Below, piece by piece: positions 25,943-34,711 of a DNA stretch of 64,000 bases. The DNA lies in the NCBI GenBank assembly GCA_963819735.1, contig CAWFXC010000001.1, positions 2,108,001-2,172,000 on the forward strand, given 5' to 3'. A model generated the notes under the pieces. That model was given only the letters and a program-made list of their open reading frames with translations, was not told the DNA's origin and made no database searches. The DNA comes from CAWFXC01 sp963819735 (GTDB taxonomy: Bacteria > Actinomycetota > Acidimicrobiia > IMCC26256 > DASPTH01). The position numbers and the translations under genes are program-made. Position 1 is the first letter of the stretch, and the number at the start of each line of letters is the position of its first letter.

Positions 25943-27991
25943 ATGGCCCACCCGCCCGACTCCGTTCCGTCCGCTGCCGCCGCGCGCGCCGCGGAGCTGG
26001 CCGAACAGATCCGGTACCACCGCGACCGCTACTACCGCGACGACGAGCCCGAGATCTCCGACGCCGAGTTCGACCTGCTCGTGCGCGAGCTGTCCTCACT
26101 GGCCGACGAGTATCCGGATCTCGACACCGCCGACTCCCCGCTCGAGGAGGTGGGCGCGCCGCCGTCGGCGACGTTCGCACCGGTGCGCCACATCGTGCCG
26201 ATGCTGTCGCTCGACAACGCGTTCGATCGTGACGAGCTGCTCGCCTGGTACGCACGCATCGAGCGGGTGATCGCCGATCCGGTCGTGTTCGTCGGTGAGC
26301 CCAAGCTCGACGGCCTGGCCATCTCGCTCTTGTACGAATCGGGCAACCTGGTGCGCGCCGCGACCCGCGGCGACGGTGAGGTGGGCGAAGACGTCACCGC
26401 CAACGTGGCCACCATCGAGTCGATCCCCGGCACGCTCGTCGGTTCCGCGGTGCCGGCGCGGCTCGAGGTCCGCGGAGAGGTGTTCATGCCGCTCACCTCG
26501 TTCGAGGAGCTCAACCGGCGTCAGGGCGACGCCGGCGAGCGACTCTTCGCGAATCCGCGCAACGCCGCCGCCGGGAGCCTGCGGCAGAAGGACCCCCGCG
26601 TCACCGCGTCGCGCGACCTCGCGTTCAACGCGTATCAGCTCGGCGTGCAGGAGGGCGGGCCCGCGCTGCGGTCGCACCATCAGACGCTCGACTGGTTGCG
26701 CGACTGCGGCTTGCCGGTGAACGACCACATCGAGCAGCTCGATGCGCTCGACGCGGTCTACGGGTTCTGCGAACGGGTGGAGGCCGGGCGGCACACGTTC
26801 GGGTACGACATCGACGGCGCGGTGATCAAGGTCGACGATCTCGCGCAGCGCGCCGAGCTCGGCTTCACCAGCCGCGCGCCCCGGTGGGCGATCGCGTACA
26901 AGTTCCCGCCCGAAGAGAAGACCACCCTGCTGCGCGACATCATGGTGAGCATCGGCCGCACTGGGCGCGCCACGCCGTTCGCGCAGCTCGAGCCGGTGTT
27001 CGTCGGCGGTTCCACCGTCGGCCTCGCCACCCTGCACAACCAGGACGAAGTCGCGCGCAAAGACGTCCGCAAGGGCGACACCGTGATCGTGCGCAAAGCG
27101 GGCGACGTCATTCCGGAGGTCGTCGGCCCCGTGCTCGCCAAGCGCAAGCGCGGCGCGCGGAAGTTCCGGTTCCCCACCGAGTGCCCGGTGTGCGGCCAGC
27201 CACTGGTGCGCCTCGAAGGCGAAGCCGACACGCGCTGCGTCAACTTCGACTGCCCCGCACAGCGCGTGCAGCGCATCGTGTTCTTCGCCGGTCGCTCCGC
27301 CATGGACATCGAAGGATTGGGCGAGGAGCGGGTGTCGCAGTTCGTCACCGCCGGCCTGATCTCCGACGCCGCCGACGTGTACGGGCTCACCGTCGAACGG
27401 CTGCTGCCGTTGGAGCGGATCGGCGAGCGATCGGCGCAGCTCCTCGTGGCCGCGATCGACGCGTCGCGATCGCGGCCGCTCGCCAAGTTGCTCGTCGGCC
27501 TGGGGATCCGCCACGTCGGGCCGTCGGCCGCCACCGCGCTCGCGCGCGAGCTCGGCCACCTCGACGCGATCGCCTCGGCCGCGGTGGAGGATCTCGCCGC
27601 GGTACCGGGCGTCGGTGGAGTGATCGCCGAGAGTGTCCGCGCCTTCTTCGCCAACGAGCGCAACCGCGGGCTGATCGAACGACTGCGCGCCGCAGGTGTC
27701 AACTTCGTGGGGCCGGAACGGGCGGCCCCGGTCGAGGGTCCGTCCCTTGCCGGGCTCACGTTCGTGCTCACGGGAACGCTTCCCACCATGACGCGGGAGG
27801 AGGCGCAGGCCGAGCTCGAAGGGCGCGGGGGCAAGGTCACGAGCAGCGTGTCGAAGAAGACCAGTTACGTAGTTGTGGGGGAGAGTCCGGGCACGAAGTT
27901 CGCCAAGGCGGAACAGCTCGGCGTGACCACGATCGGCGAGCCCGAGCTCCGTCAACTGCTCGAGCAGGGCCCGCCCGAGGCCCCGGCCTGA
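25943..27991 (+). CDS. ligA: NAD-dependent DNA ligase LigA
   Basis: 682 residues with the full domain set. Domain Ia: IRYHRDRYYRDDEPEISDAEFD. Adenylation domain: FVGEPKLDGLAISLLYESG with the AMP-accepting Lys, GEVGEDVTANV, ENPRNAAAGSLRQKDP-like FANPRNAAAGSLRQKDP. OB fold: IGRTGRATPFAQLEPV. Zinc finger with four Cys (CPVCGQPLVRL ... CVNFDCPAQ). Helix-hairpin-helix repeats around LGIRHVGPSAATAL and AAVPGVGGVIAES. C-terminal BRCT domain from about 600 (LTFVLTGTLPTMTREEAQ, GGKVTSSVSKKTSYVV). It is the replicative ligase. Start is chosen by the adjacent TAGATT box. Confidence 0.96.
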   Translation: MAHPPDSVPSAAAARAAELAEQIRYHRDRYYRDDEPEISDAEFDLLVRELSSLADEYPDLDTADSPLEEVGAPPSATFAPVRHIVPMLSLDNAFDRDELLAWYARIERVIADPVVFVGEPKLDGLAISLLYESGNLVRAATRGDGEVGEDVTANVATIESIPGTLVGSAVPARLEVRGEVFMPLTSFEELNRRQGDAGERLFANPRNAAAGSLRQKDPRVTASRDLAFNAYQLGVQEGGPALRSHHQTLDWLRDCGLPVNDHIEQLDALDAVYGFCERVEAGRHTFGYDIDGAVIKVDDLAQRAELGFTSRAPRWAIAYKFPPEEKTTLLRDIMVSIGRTGRATPFAQLEPVFVGGSTVGLATLHNQDEVARKDVRKGDTVIVRKAGDVIPEVVGPVLAKRKRGARKFRFPTECPVCGQPLVRLEGEADTRCVNFDCPAQRVQRIVFFAGRSAMDIEGLGEERVSQFVTAGLISDAADVYGLTVERLLPLERIGERSAQLLVAAIDASRSRPLAKLLVGLGIRHVGPSAATALARELGHLDAIASAAVEDLAAVPGVGGVIAESVRAFFANERNRGLIERLRAAGVNFVGPERAAPVEGPSLAGLTFVLTGTLPTMTREEAQAELEGRGGKVTSSVSKKTSYVVVGESPGTKFAKAEQLGVTTIGEPELRQLLEQGPPEAPA

Positions 27992-28068
27992 CCGAAACCG
28001 GACAAGTGGGTCGGCGAGCACGCAACGGCGTAGCTTGTGCCGACGAATTGGAACGGGAGACGAAACAC

Positions 28069-28524
28069 ATGGTCGACGAGTCGGTGATCGGCAAGAACCA
28101 GCCGGGCTACGAGATGGAAGTCGAACGGGGGAAGATCCGCGAGTTCGCGCGTGCGACCATGTCGCGCAACCCCGACTACCTCGACGACCCGGTGGCCGTC
28201 ATCCCGCCGACGTTCCTGATCTCGTCGGGGTTCTGGGCCCCGCCGGATGCACCGAACCCGGCGGCCTCGCTCAACATCAATCTCGCCCGTCTGCTGCACG
28301 GCGGGCAGGAGTTCGTGTTCTACGGTCCGCCGCCGCGCGCGGGTGCGAAGCTCACCACCGCGTCGCGCGTCGACAAGGTCTACGAGAAGGAAGGTCGGCG
28401 CGGGGGAACGATGCGGTTCGCAGAGACCGTCACCGAGTTCCGCGACGAGGGCGGCAAGTTGGTCGCCGAGTCGCGCACCACGCTGATCGAAACGGGCAAG
28501 GCGCCCACCGAGGAGGGATCATGA
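28069..28524 (+). CDS. MaoC N-terminal-type dehydratase subunit (HadA/HadC-like)
   Basis: 151 residues with a hot-dog fold of the FAS1-like dehydratase N-terminal type. GYEMEVERGKIREFARATMSRNPDYLDD and IPPTFLISSGFW open the domain, LNINLARLLHGGQEFVFYGP and AGAKLTTASRVDKVYEKEGRRGGTMRF follow. The catalytic Asp-His pair of MaoC is not in this half; it lies in the partner encoded by the next gene. The two overlap by ATGA, so they probably form a heterodimer like mycobacterial HadAB or HadBC, dehydrating (3R)-hydroxyacyl thioesters. A TAGCTT -10 box at 28031-28036 and a GGGAGA ribosome site precede ATG 28069. Confidence 0.85.
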   Translation: MVDESVIGKNQPGYEMEVERGKIREFARATMSRNPDYLDDPVAVIPPTFLISSGFWAPPDAPNPAASLNINLARLLHGGQEFVFYGPPPRAGAKLTTASRVDKVYEKEGRRGGTMRFAETVTEFRDEGGKLVAESRTTLIETGKAPTEEGS

Positions 28525-28937
28525 CCGGCTGGGACGACCTCCACGAGGGCAGCGCACCGGAGGCGCGCGAATACGGTCCGCTCACCCGCACCGACTTCGT
28601 GCGGTACCAGGGCGCGTCGGGCGACTTCAATCCCATCCACCACGACGAGGAGTTCGCACAAGGGGCCGGGTTCCCGAGCGTGTTCTCGGTCGGGATGCTG
28701 CAGGCGGGGATCCTCGCCACGTTCGCCACCGATTGGTTGGGTGCCGCCAACGTACGGCGCTACTCGGTGCAGTTCCGGGAGCAGGTGTGGCCCGGTGACC
28801 GGCTGGTGTGCTCGGGCAAGGTGGCCCGCCGCTACGAGGAAGACGGCGCGCGCAAGGTCGACATCGACCTGCTGTGCACGCGTGTCGAGTCGGGTGGCAC
28901 TGCGATCAAGGGTGAGGCGACCTTCGTCGTCAGCTGA
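28521..28937 (+). CDS. MaoC-like (R)-specific enoyl hydratase/dehydratase subunit (HadB-like)
   Basis: 138 residues, single hot-dog domain. The catalytic motif is RYQGASGDFNPIHHDEEFA with Asp and His, followed by FPSVFSVGMLQAGILATFATDWLG and VQFREQVWPGDRLVCSGKVARRY. It is the catalytic partner of the protein encoded just upstream (ATGA overlap at 28521-28524). With that partner it resembles HadAB of actinobacterial type II fatty acid synthesis, although a role in beta-oxidation or polyhydroxyalkanoate metabolism is possible. An alcohol dehydrogenase gene begins 12 nt downstream. Confidence 0.87.
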   Translation: MTGWDDLHEGSAPEAREYGPLTRTDFVRYQGASGDFNPIHHDEEFAQGAGFPSVFSVGMLQAGILATFATDWLGAANVRRYSVQFREQVWPGDRLVCSGKVARRYEEDGARKVDIDLLCTRVESGGTAIKGEATFVVS

Positions 28938-28948
28938 GCTGCCGCTCC

Positions 28949-29947
28949 GTGCGCGCGCAGCAGCTGTCCCGCGCCGCTCCCATCGCGTCGCGTCCGCTCG
29001 ACCTGGTCGAACGGGCCACGCCGGAACCGGCCGCCGACGAAGTTCGTCTCCGCGTCTCGGTCTGCGCGTGTTGTCGTACCGATCTGCACGTCGTCGAGGG
29101 CGACCTCGCGTTGCCGAAGCTCCCGATCACTCCCGGCCACCAGGTGGTCGGCACGGTCGACGCGCTCGGGCCGGGGTGTGAGCGGTTGCAGCTGGGCGAT
29201 CGAGTCGGTGTCGCGTGGCTGCACCACACCTGCGGGGTCTGCGAGTTCTGCGTTCGTGGTGAGGAGAACCTGTGCGAACGGGCCGACTTCACCGGATGGA
29301 CGGTCGACGGCGGCTACGCCGAATCGGTGACTGTGCCCGAGGCGTTCGCAGTGCAGCTGCCCGACGCGCTCGGCGACCTCGAGGCGGCGCCGCTCCTGTG
29401 CGCGGGAGTGATCGGCTACCGGGCCCTGCGGCGCGCCGAGGTACAACCCGGCGAGCGCGTCGCGCTGATGGGCTTCGGCGCGTCGGCCCATCTCGCGCTG
29501 CAGGTGCTGCAGCACTGGGGCTGCGAGGTGGTGGTGCTGACGCGCGGTGAAGGTCACCGTCGCCTCGCGCGCGAGCTCGGCGCGTCCTGGGTGGGCGACG
29601 CGGCCGAAGCGCCACCACTGCTCTGCGACCGGGCGGTGGTGTTCGCGCCGGCCGGCGAGCTGGTGGCGGTGGCGCTCGCGCTGGTGCGACCGGGTGGGAC
29701 CGTGAGCCTCGCCGGAATCCACATGAGCACGATCCCGCCGTTGCCCTACGAGTTGCTGTGGCACGAGCGGAGCCTGCGGTCGGTCGCCAACATGACGCGA
29801 CGAGACGCGCACGAGTTCATGGAGATCGCGGCGGTCGCCGGGATCCGCAGTGAATGCGAAGTGTTTCCGTTCGAGTCGGCCAACGATGCGCTCGCGGCGA
29901 TCGCGTCGGATCAGGTGCGGGGCGCCGCGGTGTTGCAGATCGGCTGA
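28949..29947 (+). CDS. Zinc-dependent alcohol dehydrogenase (MDR family)
   Basis: 332 residues from GTG 28949. Catalytic zinc ligands are in CACCRTDLHVVEGD and the PGHQVVGTVDALG motif; structural zinc is bound by the four Cys of CGVCEFCVRGEENLCERADFTGW. The cofactor domain carries VALMGFGASAHLALQVLQHWG. ALGDLEAAPLLCAGVIGYRAL is typical of the AdhA-like actinobacterial group. It oxidises an alcohol or reduces an aldehyde with NAD(P)H; the substrate is not evident. It is 12 nt after the MaoC pair and may be in the same transcript. It is convergent with the next gene, 38 nt away. Confidence 0.88.
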   Translation: MRAQQLSRAAPIASRPLDLVERATPEPAADEVRLRVSVCACCRTDLHVVEGDLALPKLPITPGHQVVGTVDALGPGCERLQLGDRVGVAWLHHTCGVCEFCVRGEENLCERADFTGWTVDGGYAESVTVPEAFAVQLPDALGDLEAAPLLCAGVIGYRALRRAEVQPGERVALMGFGASAHLALQVLQHWGCEVVVLTRGEGHRRLARELGASWVGDAAEAPPLLCDRAVVFAPAGELVAVALALVRPGGTVSLAGIHMSTIPPLPYELLWHERSLRSVANMTRRDAHEFMEIAAVAGIRSECEVFPFESANDALAAIASDQVRGAAVLQIG

Positions 29948-29985
29948 CGCGGGCGGATCAGGCGCCCGAGGTCACGCGTCCGTAG

Positions 29986-30426
29986 TCACGCGCTGGCCTG
30001 GAACGTCCAGCCGAAGCTCGCCGGGTGGGCCGGACGCGCCTTGGTGCGTGACCAGTACTTCACGACCACCTCGTTGTCGCCGGTGCGGAAGGTGCTGAGC
30101 GCCTTCCCCGGCCCGGGCCGGAAGCTGACCTGGCCGAGCTCGGCGACCCGGTCGAGCTGGTCCTCGGGGATCTCGATGCCGTCGATCACGAGCACGCCGG
30201 TGAGGTTGTCGCGGAGATCGACGGTGACGGTGTCGATGAGGGTCGTGAGCTCTCCCCGTTCGGGGCTGATCGACTGCACGGTCGCCGGGAGCGGTGCCCG
30301 GCCGCCCAGGCTGGTGTCGGAGTTGTGCAGGACGATGTACCCGAGGTTCAGCACCGCGAAGAGCGCGACCACGACGATCGCGACCCGTCCTGGGTGCTGG
30401 AAGACCCGGCGACGGGGTTCGGCCAT
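29986..30426 (-). CDS. Membrane-anchored extracytoplasmic protein, unknown
   Basis: 146 residues: short cytosolic basic N-terminus (MAEPRRRVFQHPGR), one transmembrane helix (VAIVVVALFAVLNLGYIVL), then an outside domain of about 110 residues. That domain (DNLTGVLVIDGIEIPEDQLDRVAELGQVSFRPGPGKALSTFRTGDNEVVVKYWSR) reads like a small all-beta, Ig- or carbohydrate-binding-like fold. No family is recognised. ATG 30426 lies nine bases after a TAGCCT box at 30441-30436. It is divergent from the PASTA kinase, with the 72-bp repeats in between, so wall sensing is conceivable but only an inference from position. Confidence 0.65.
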   Translation of the reverse strand: MAEPRRRVFQHPGRVAIVVVALFAVLNLGYIVLHNSDTSLGGRAPLPATVQSISPERGELTTLIDTVTVDLRDNLTGVLVIDGIEIPEDQLDRVAELGQVSFRPGPGKALSTFRTGDNEVVVKYWSRTKARPAHPASFGWTFQASA

Positions 30427-30451
30427 ATTCGACTGAGGCTAACGCCGCGTA

Positions 30452-30656
30452 GGAGACGCAGCGGAGCCGGCCGGCCCCGACCATCAAGTTGGAGACGCAG
30501 CTGCGCCGCTGGCCGCCGAGCGGGTCCGCACGAGCGGGCGCAGCGAAGTCGACCATCAAGTTGGAGACGCAGCTGCGCCGCTGGCCGCCGAGCGGGTCCG
30601 CACGAGCGGGCGCAGCGGAGTCGACCATCAAGCTGGAGTCGACCATCAAGCTGGCC
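30452..30656. repeat. 72-bp tandem repeat array, locus 1
   Basis: Two full 72-bp units (30491-30562 and 30563-30634) begin GGAGACGCAGCTGCGCC and end GTCGACCATCAAG. A shortened unit (30452-30490, lacking about 33 bp) precedes them and two partial ends (GGAGTCGACCATCAAGCT) follow at 30635-30652. Units differ by few bases. On the minus strand the array is open and reads LMVDSAAPARADPLGGQRR and onward as a 24-residue repeat. The same family, inverted, forms the array at 45789-46078. The array fills the gap between two divergent genes and abuts the kinase promoter. Confidence 0.85.
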
Positions 30657-30684
30657 ATGCCGCGAAACGGCGAAGCGGGGCCGG

Positions 30685-30690
30685 TACCGT
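30685..30690 (+). promoter_or_regulatory. -10 box for leaderless PASTA kinase gene
   Basis: TACCGT, seven bases before ATG 30698. It favours this ATG over GTG 30689, which lies inside the box. Confidence 0.45.
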
Positions 30691-30697
30691 GGCGTCG

Positions 30698-32562
30698 ATG
30701 GCGATCTCCGGCGTCGCCGATCTCACCGGCCGTGTGCTCGCCGGCCGCTACCGCCTGCTCGCGCCGATCGGCGCGGGCGCGAGCGGTCGCGTCTACGTAG
30801 CCGACGACGTGCGCCTGCGGCGTCGGGTCGGCGTGAAGGTGCTCCACCTGGCGCTGGCCGAGGACGCCGGGTTCCTGCGACGTTTCCGGGCCGAGGCGCA
30901 GGTGGCCGCGTCGCTGAACCACCCCAACGTGATGGCGGTCTACGACTGGGGCGAAGACGACGTGCCGTTCATGGTCCTCGAGCTGCTGACCGGCGGCAGC
31001 CTGCGCGCATTGCTCGACGCCGGCCATCGACTCAGCCCGTCGCAGGCCACGCACGTGGGCCGCCAGGTTGCCGGCGCGCTCGAGTACGCGCACGCGCGCG
31101 GGGTGGTGCACCGCGACATCAAGCCCGCCAACCTCTTGTTCGACGAGCACGGCATCGCGCGCGTTGCCGATTTCGGCCTCGCCGCGCGCGTTGGCGGAAG
31201 CGAGTTGGACGGAGCCCGCCGGTGCGGTCGTCGGTACCGCGCGCTACGCGGCCCCGGAACAGGCGACCGGTGCACCGCTCGACGGCCGCGCCGACCTCTA
31301 CTCACTCGCGGTCGTGCTGGTGGAAGCGGTCACCGGTACCGTGCCCGCGGTCGCCGACACCGCGATCGGGACGCTCGCCGCGCGCACCCACACCCCGATC
31401 GTCGCGCCGCCCGAGCTGCGTCGGCTCGGCCCGGTGGTCGAGCGCGCCGGACGCCCCGACCCGGCCGACCGCTATCCCGACGCGGCCACGATGCGCGCCG
31501 CCCTCACCGACGTCGCCCGGGTGCTCCCACCGCCACAACCGCTCCCGTTGGTGGGCCTGAGCGGCGAGATCGACAGCGACGACCTCACCCAGATCGGGGG
31601 GTCCTCGAAGCTGTTCGACCAGGATGCTCCTTCGGTCGAGACCGAGATCGAGATCATCCCCGATCCGCCGTCACCCCGCCGCCGGCGTCCCGGTTCCACG
31701 CGGTGGGTGTCGGCCGTGGTCGTCGGTGCGATCCTGCTCGCGCTCGTCGGCGGCGGCGTCGCGCTCTTGACCACCGGGGGTGGGACCACGGCGGTGCCGT
31801 CGCTCGTGGGTCTGAGCACGAAGGCGGCCACCGACAAGGCGGCGGCCGTCGGCCTGAGCCTCACCATCACGCAACGGCAGGCCGACGACCCGAAGGACGT
31901 CGTGATCGGGCAGCACCCCGCGCCGGGTTCGTTCACCGGCGCCGGCGGCTCGGTCGAGTTGGTGGTGTCGCGGGGTCCGCCGCCCGTCGTCGTGCCGAAC
32001 GTGGCCGGCCGTTCCGCCGCCGACGCCACCGCCGCGCTGCAGGACGCCGGCTTCGCGGTCAACCCGAAGCTGCAGTACGACCCGACGATTCCCGCCGGCA
32101 ACGTCATCGGTACCGATCCGAAGATCGGCGCCGGCGCGCCCCGCGATTCCTCGATCACGCTCATCGTGAGCCAGGGCCCGCAGCCGGTGCCCGTGCCCGA
32201 CGTGAGCAACCAGACGTTCGACCAGGCGTCGCAGGCCCTGACCGCGGCGGGGTTCGCGGTGACTCGCCGCGACGACTTCGAGCGCGACGGTGCCCGTCGG
32301 CAAAGTGATCGCGACCGACCCGCCCGCCGGGCAGGCGATCGCGCGGGGCGCGCCGGTCACGATCAGCGTGAGCAAGGGGCCCGAGATGGTCACGGTGCCC
32401 AACCTCGTCCAGATGGGCCTCGACGCCGCGACCGCGGAGTTGCAGAGCGAAGGCTTCGCCGTCGACACGCAGAGCTATCTGCCCGGTCGGCTCGTGCGCG
32501 CGCAGGACCCCGCGGCCGGTACGTCGGTGGCGAAGGGCACGAAGGTCACGCTGTTCTTCTGA
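30698..32562 (+). pseudogene. PASTA-domain Ser/Thr kinase (PknB/StkP type), two frameshifts as read
   Basis: About 621 residues if rejoined. The kinase domain has IGAGASGRVYVADD, VGVKVLHLAL, VVHRDIKPANLLFD, VADFGLAARV and, after the first shift, GTARYAAPEQATG. A juxtamembrane stretch rich in acidic residues and one transmembrane helix (WVSAVVVGAILLALVGGGVALL) follow, then four PASTA domains (AVPSLVGLS, VVPNVAGRS, PVPDVSNQT, TVPNLVQMG). An extra G near 31211 breaks the activation loop; another near 32289 breaks PASTA 3. Removing one base at each site restores a normal protein. Such kinases bind muropeptides or lipid II outside and regulate growth and division. Intact motifs on both sides point to base-call error. 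Confidence 0.85.
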
Positions 32563-32663
32563 GCCGCGACGTTGGGCGCGCGTCCGCCGGGTTGTCGTCC
32601 GGTCGCGACGGTCCTCTAGTCTCCCGGCGCTTTCCGTGAGAGTCCACGACGAGGGAGTCAGCC

Positions 32664-33587
32664 ATGGGTGCGCTCGACGGCCGGGTAGCGATCATCACCG
32701 GAGCCGGACGCGGCCTCGGGCGCGAGCACGCGCTGCTCTTCGCCCAGGAGGGCGCCAAGGTCGTCGTGAACGACCTCGGCGGCGACCAGCAGGGCGGTGG
32801 CGCCGACCTCACGCCCGCGCAGCAGACGGTCGAGGACATCAAGGCACTCGGCGGCGAAGCGGTGGTCAACGGCGACAACGTCGCCGACTGGGATGGTGCC
32901 AAGCGCCTGGTCGACCAGGCGGTGGAGACATTCGGCGACCTGCACGTGCTCGTGAACAACGCCGGGATCCTGCGCGACCGGGTCGTGGTGAACATGACGG
33001 AGGACGAGTGGGACGTCGTGGTGAACGTCCACCTCAAGGGTCATTTCGCGATGGCGCACCACGCGGGCGGCTACTGGCGCGAGCAGACCAAGGCGGGCAG
33101 GGAGGTCAATGCCGCCATCGTCAACACCACCTCCACCTCCGGTCTGTTCTCGAACCCGGGGCAGGCCAACTACAACGCGGCGAAGTCGGGCATCGCGACG
33201 CTGTCGCAGGTCTTCGCCAAGGAGCTGGTGCGATACGGCGTGCGTTCGAACGCCATCGCTCCGGTCGCCCGCACGCGGCTCACGATGTCGACACCGGGTG
33301 TGAGTGACGCGATGGCGCCCCCCGAGGACCCGAGCGTGTTCGACGCGTTCAACCCGGCCAACGTGTCACCGATGGTCGCGTACCTGTCGACCGCCGACTG
33401 CCCGTTCACCGGTGAGACGTTCATCGTCTTCGGCGGGATGGTGCAGCGCGTGCAGACGTGGGTGCTCGCCGAGAACCTCGAGAAGAACGACCGTTGGACG
33501 GTCGACGAGTTGGCCGCGCAGAGCGGCCAGCTCGCATCGGCGCTGGCGATCGAGCCCGGATTCATGGGGTTTCCGAGCATCAAGTGA
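32664..33587 (+). CDS. Short-chain dehydrogenase, (3R)-hydroxyacyl-CoA dehydrogenase-like
   Basis: 307 residues. NAD-binding TGAGRGLGREHALLFAQEGAKVVVNDLGG, LVNNAGILRDRVVVNMTEDEW, catalytic Ser in NTTSTSGLFSNPGQ and Tyr/Lys in YNAAKSG. The N-terminal 250 residues resemble the dehydrogenase unit of peroxisomal multifunctional enzyme type 2. The last 50 residues (NDRWTVDELAAQSGQLA) form an extra tail seen in actinobacterial members. It probably oxidises or reduces a 3-hydroxyacyl-CoA, and could work with the MaoC pair 4 kb upstream. GAGGGAG precedes the ATG and a TAGTCT box lies at 32617-32622. Confidence 0.87.
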   Translation: MGALDGRVAIITGAGRGLGREHALLFAQEGAKVVVNDLGGDQQGGGADLTPAQQTVEDIKALGGEAVVNGDNVADWDGAKRLVDQAVETFGDLHVLVNNAGILRDRVVVNMTEDEWDVVVNVHLKGHFAMAHHAGGYWREQTKAGREVNAAIVNTTSTSGLFSNPGQANYNAAKSGIATLSQVFAKELVRYGVRSNAIAPVARTRLTMSTPGVSDAMAPPEDPSVFDAFNPANVSPMVAYLSTADCPFTGETFIVFGGMVQRVQTWVLAENLEKNDRWTVDELAAQSGQLASALAIEPGFMGFPSIK

Positions 33588-33969
33588 CCGCTTCCGGTCC
33601 GCGGCCTGACCGAACCGGGACGGGAATCCGTCACCGAGCGTGACGGACTGCCGGATCGAGCGTCCACTCACGGGGCGGAGGCGTGGGGCCTCCCGAGGGG
33701 CACGGTGGAGGGATCGGGATGGGGCGACCCGCGCACGGAGCGACGACGAGACCGGGCGAGTGCCGCCCTGCGAATGGCTACGGCCGCCGGGTCGGGCGTC
33801 CCGGCCCGAGCATCCCGGTGGTCGCGGCCCGGCCCCTCGAGCCGGCCCGGTTCTCGGAGCCGTCGCCCGGGTCGGAGTCGCCCGCGGGGGCGACCCAGTG
33901 AGCGTGCTGCTCGGCGAGCCGGCCGGTTCGTGAGCCCGTCGGTGACGGGCCGGTCCTAGAAGGACTCCG
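33588..33969. other. 382-nt gap without a convincing gene
   Basis: Open frames here are Arg/Pro/Gly-rich and differ in no useful way from GC-driven shadows. Two short hairpins are present: GTCGCCC-GCGG-GGGCGAC (33877-33894) and GCCCGTC-GGT-GACGGGC (33934-33950). The second lies just past the stop of the minus-strand SCP-2 gene and could end its transcript. No -10 box or ribosome site stands out. Confidence 0.5.
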
Positions 33970-34371
33970 CTACTCGGTGACCTCGGCGAGCGCGTCGGCC
34001 AGCCCGGGAGCGCCCGGTCCGGTGCCCGCGACCTGGGCGGCCATGAGCTTGGTGAGGTCGCCCTGGATCTTCACCTTGCCTTCCATGAAGGCCTGCATGC
34101 CCGCTTGGGGATTGGCGCTCATGAAGATGTCGCGGGCGGTCACGTAGTCGGTGGTGAGGGTGAGGTCGGCGCCGTCGGCGTGCCCGGGGCCCCAGTCGGG
34201 GCGCCCGTCCTTGGCGCCGATGTGCAGCAGCCGGTCCTCGCCGAACGGGGTTTCCGTGACCACCAGGTTCATGGTGAGCTCGGCGTGCGGCGGGAGCTCG
34301 ACTGCCCGTGCGTCGACGATCCTGCGCACCTCGATGAGCCAGTCGTCGGAGAGGAACGGGTAGGTCGGCAC
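33970..34371 (-). CDS. SCP-2 sterol-transfer family protein
   Basis: 133 residues, one SCP-2 domain. The core beta-sheet reads ELTMNLVVTETPFGEDRLLHIGAKDGRPDWGPG, ADLTLTTDYVTARDIF, and the helix pair MSANPQAGMQAFMEGKVKIQGDLTKLMAAQ ends in the G-x-x-x-x-x-G-D family motif. Such proteins bind lipids or CoA esters in the cytosol and often accompany fatty-acid genes. GTG 34371 follows a TACGAT box by six bases and is probably leaderless. It is divergent from gatC. Confidence 0.85.
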   Translation of the reverse strand: MPTYPFLSDDWLIEVRRIVDARAVELPPHAELTMNLVVTETPFGEDRLLHIGAKDGRPDWGPGHADGADLTLTTDYVTARDIFMSANPQAGMQAFMEGKVKIQGDLTKLMAAQVAGTGPGAPGLADALAEVTE

Positions 34372-34377
34372 GTCGGC

Positions 34378-34383
34378 ATCGTA
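34378..34383 (-). promoter_or_regulatory. -10 box for leaderless SCP-2 gene
   Basis: TACGAT on the minus strand, six bases before GTG 34371. Confidence 0.5.
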
Positions 34384-34402
34384 GCCAAGGCTGATCGACT
34401 TC

Positions 34403-34408
34403 TAGACT
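34403..34408 (+). promoter_or_regulatory. -10 box for leaderless gatCAB operon
   Basis: TAGACT. Of the two adjacent ATGs, 34415 is six bases downstream and fits a leaderless start; 34412 is too close. Confidence 0.5.
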
Positions 34409-34414
34409 CCGATG

Positions 34415-34711
34415 ATGCCCGAGCTCACCCGCGCCGATGTCGAGCACGTCGCGCAACTGGCGCGGCTCGCGTTGAGCGAAGACGACATCGAGCACTTCAC
34501 CGAGCAACTCGGTGCGATCCTCGACCACGCCGCGCAGGTCGCGGGCCTCGATACGCGCGACGTCCCACCGACCGCGCACCCGCTCGAACTGGTCAACGTG
34601 CTCCGACCCGACGAGCCTCGGCCGACTCTTCCACGCGACGAAGTGCTGGCGATGGCACCGGCGGCCGAAGACGGCCGCTTCCGCGTCCCGCGCATCCTCG
34701 ACGCGCCATGA
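34415..34711 (+). CDS. gatC: Asp-tRNA(Asn)/Glu-tRNA(Gln) amidotransferase subunit C
   Basis: 98 residues. LTRADVEHVAQLARLALSEDDIEHFTEQLGAILDHAAQV is the conserved helical start and ELVNVLRPDEPRPTLPRDEVLAMAP the belt segment that wraps GatA. It stabilises the GatAB complex that amidates misacylated tRNA. It is the first gene of gatCAB, with ATGA overlaps between each pair. The ATG at 34415 is preferred because of the TAGACT box. Confidence 0.93.
   Translation: MPELTRADVEHVAQLARLALSEDDIEHFTEQLGAILDHAAQVAGLDTRDVPPTAHPLELVNVLRPDEPRPTLPRDEVLAMAPAAEDGRFRVPRILDAP

Noticed and set aside
30452..30656. CRISPR array
   Set aside because: The unit is a continuous 72-bp tandem repeat without unique spacers, and no cas gene is in the window.
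33640..33933. 97-codon plus-strand ORF in the 33.6-33.9 kb gap
   Set aside because: Composition is that of GC-driven noise; no start signal, no recognisable domain.
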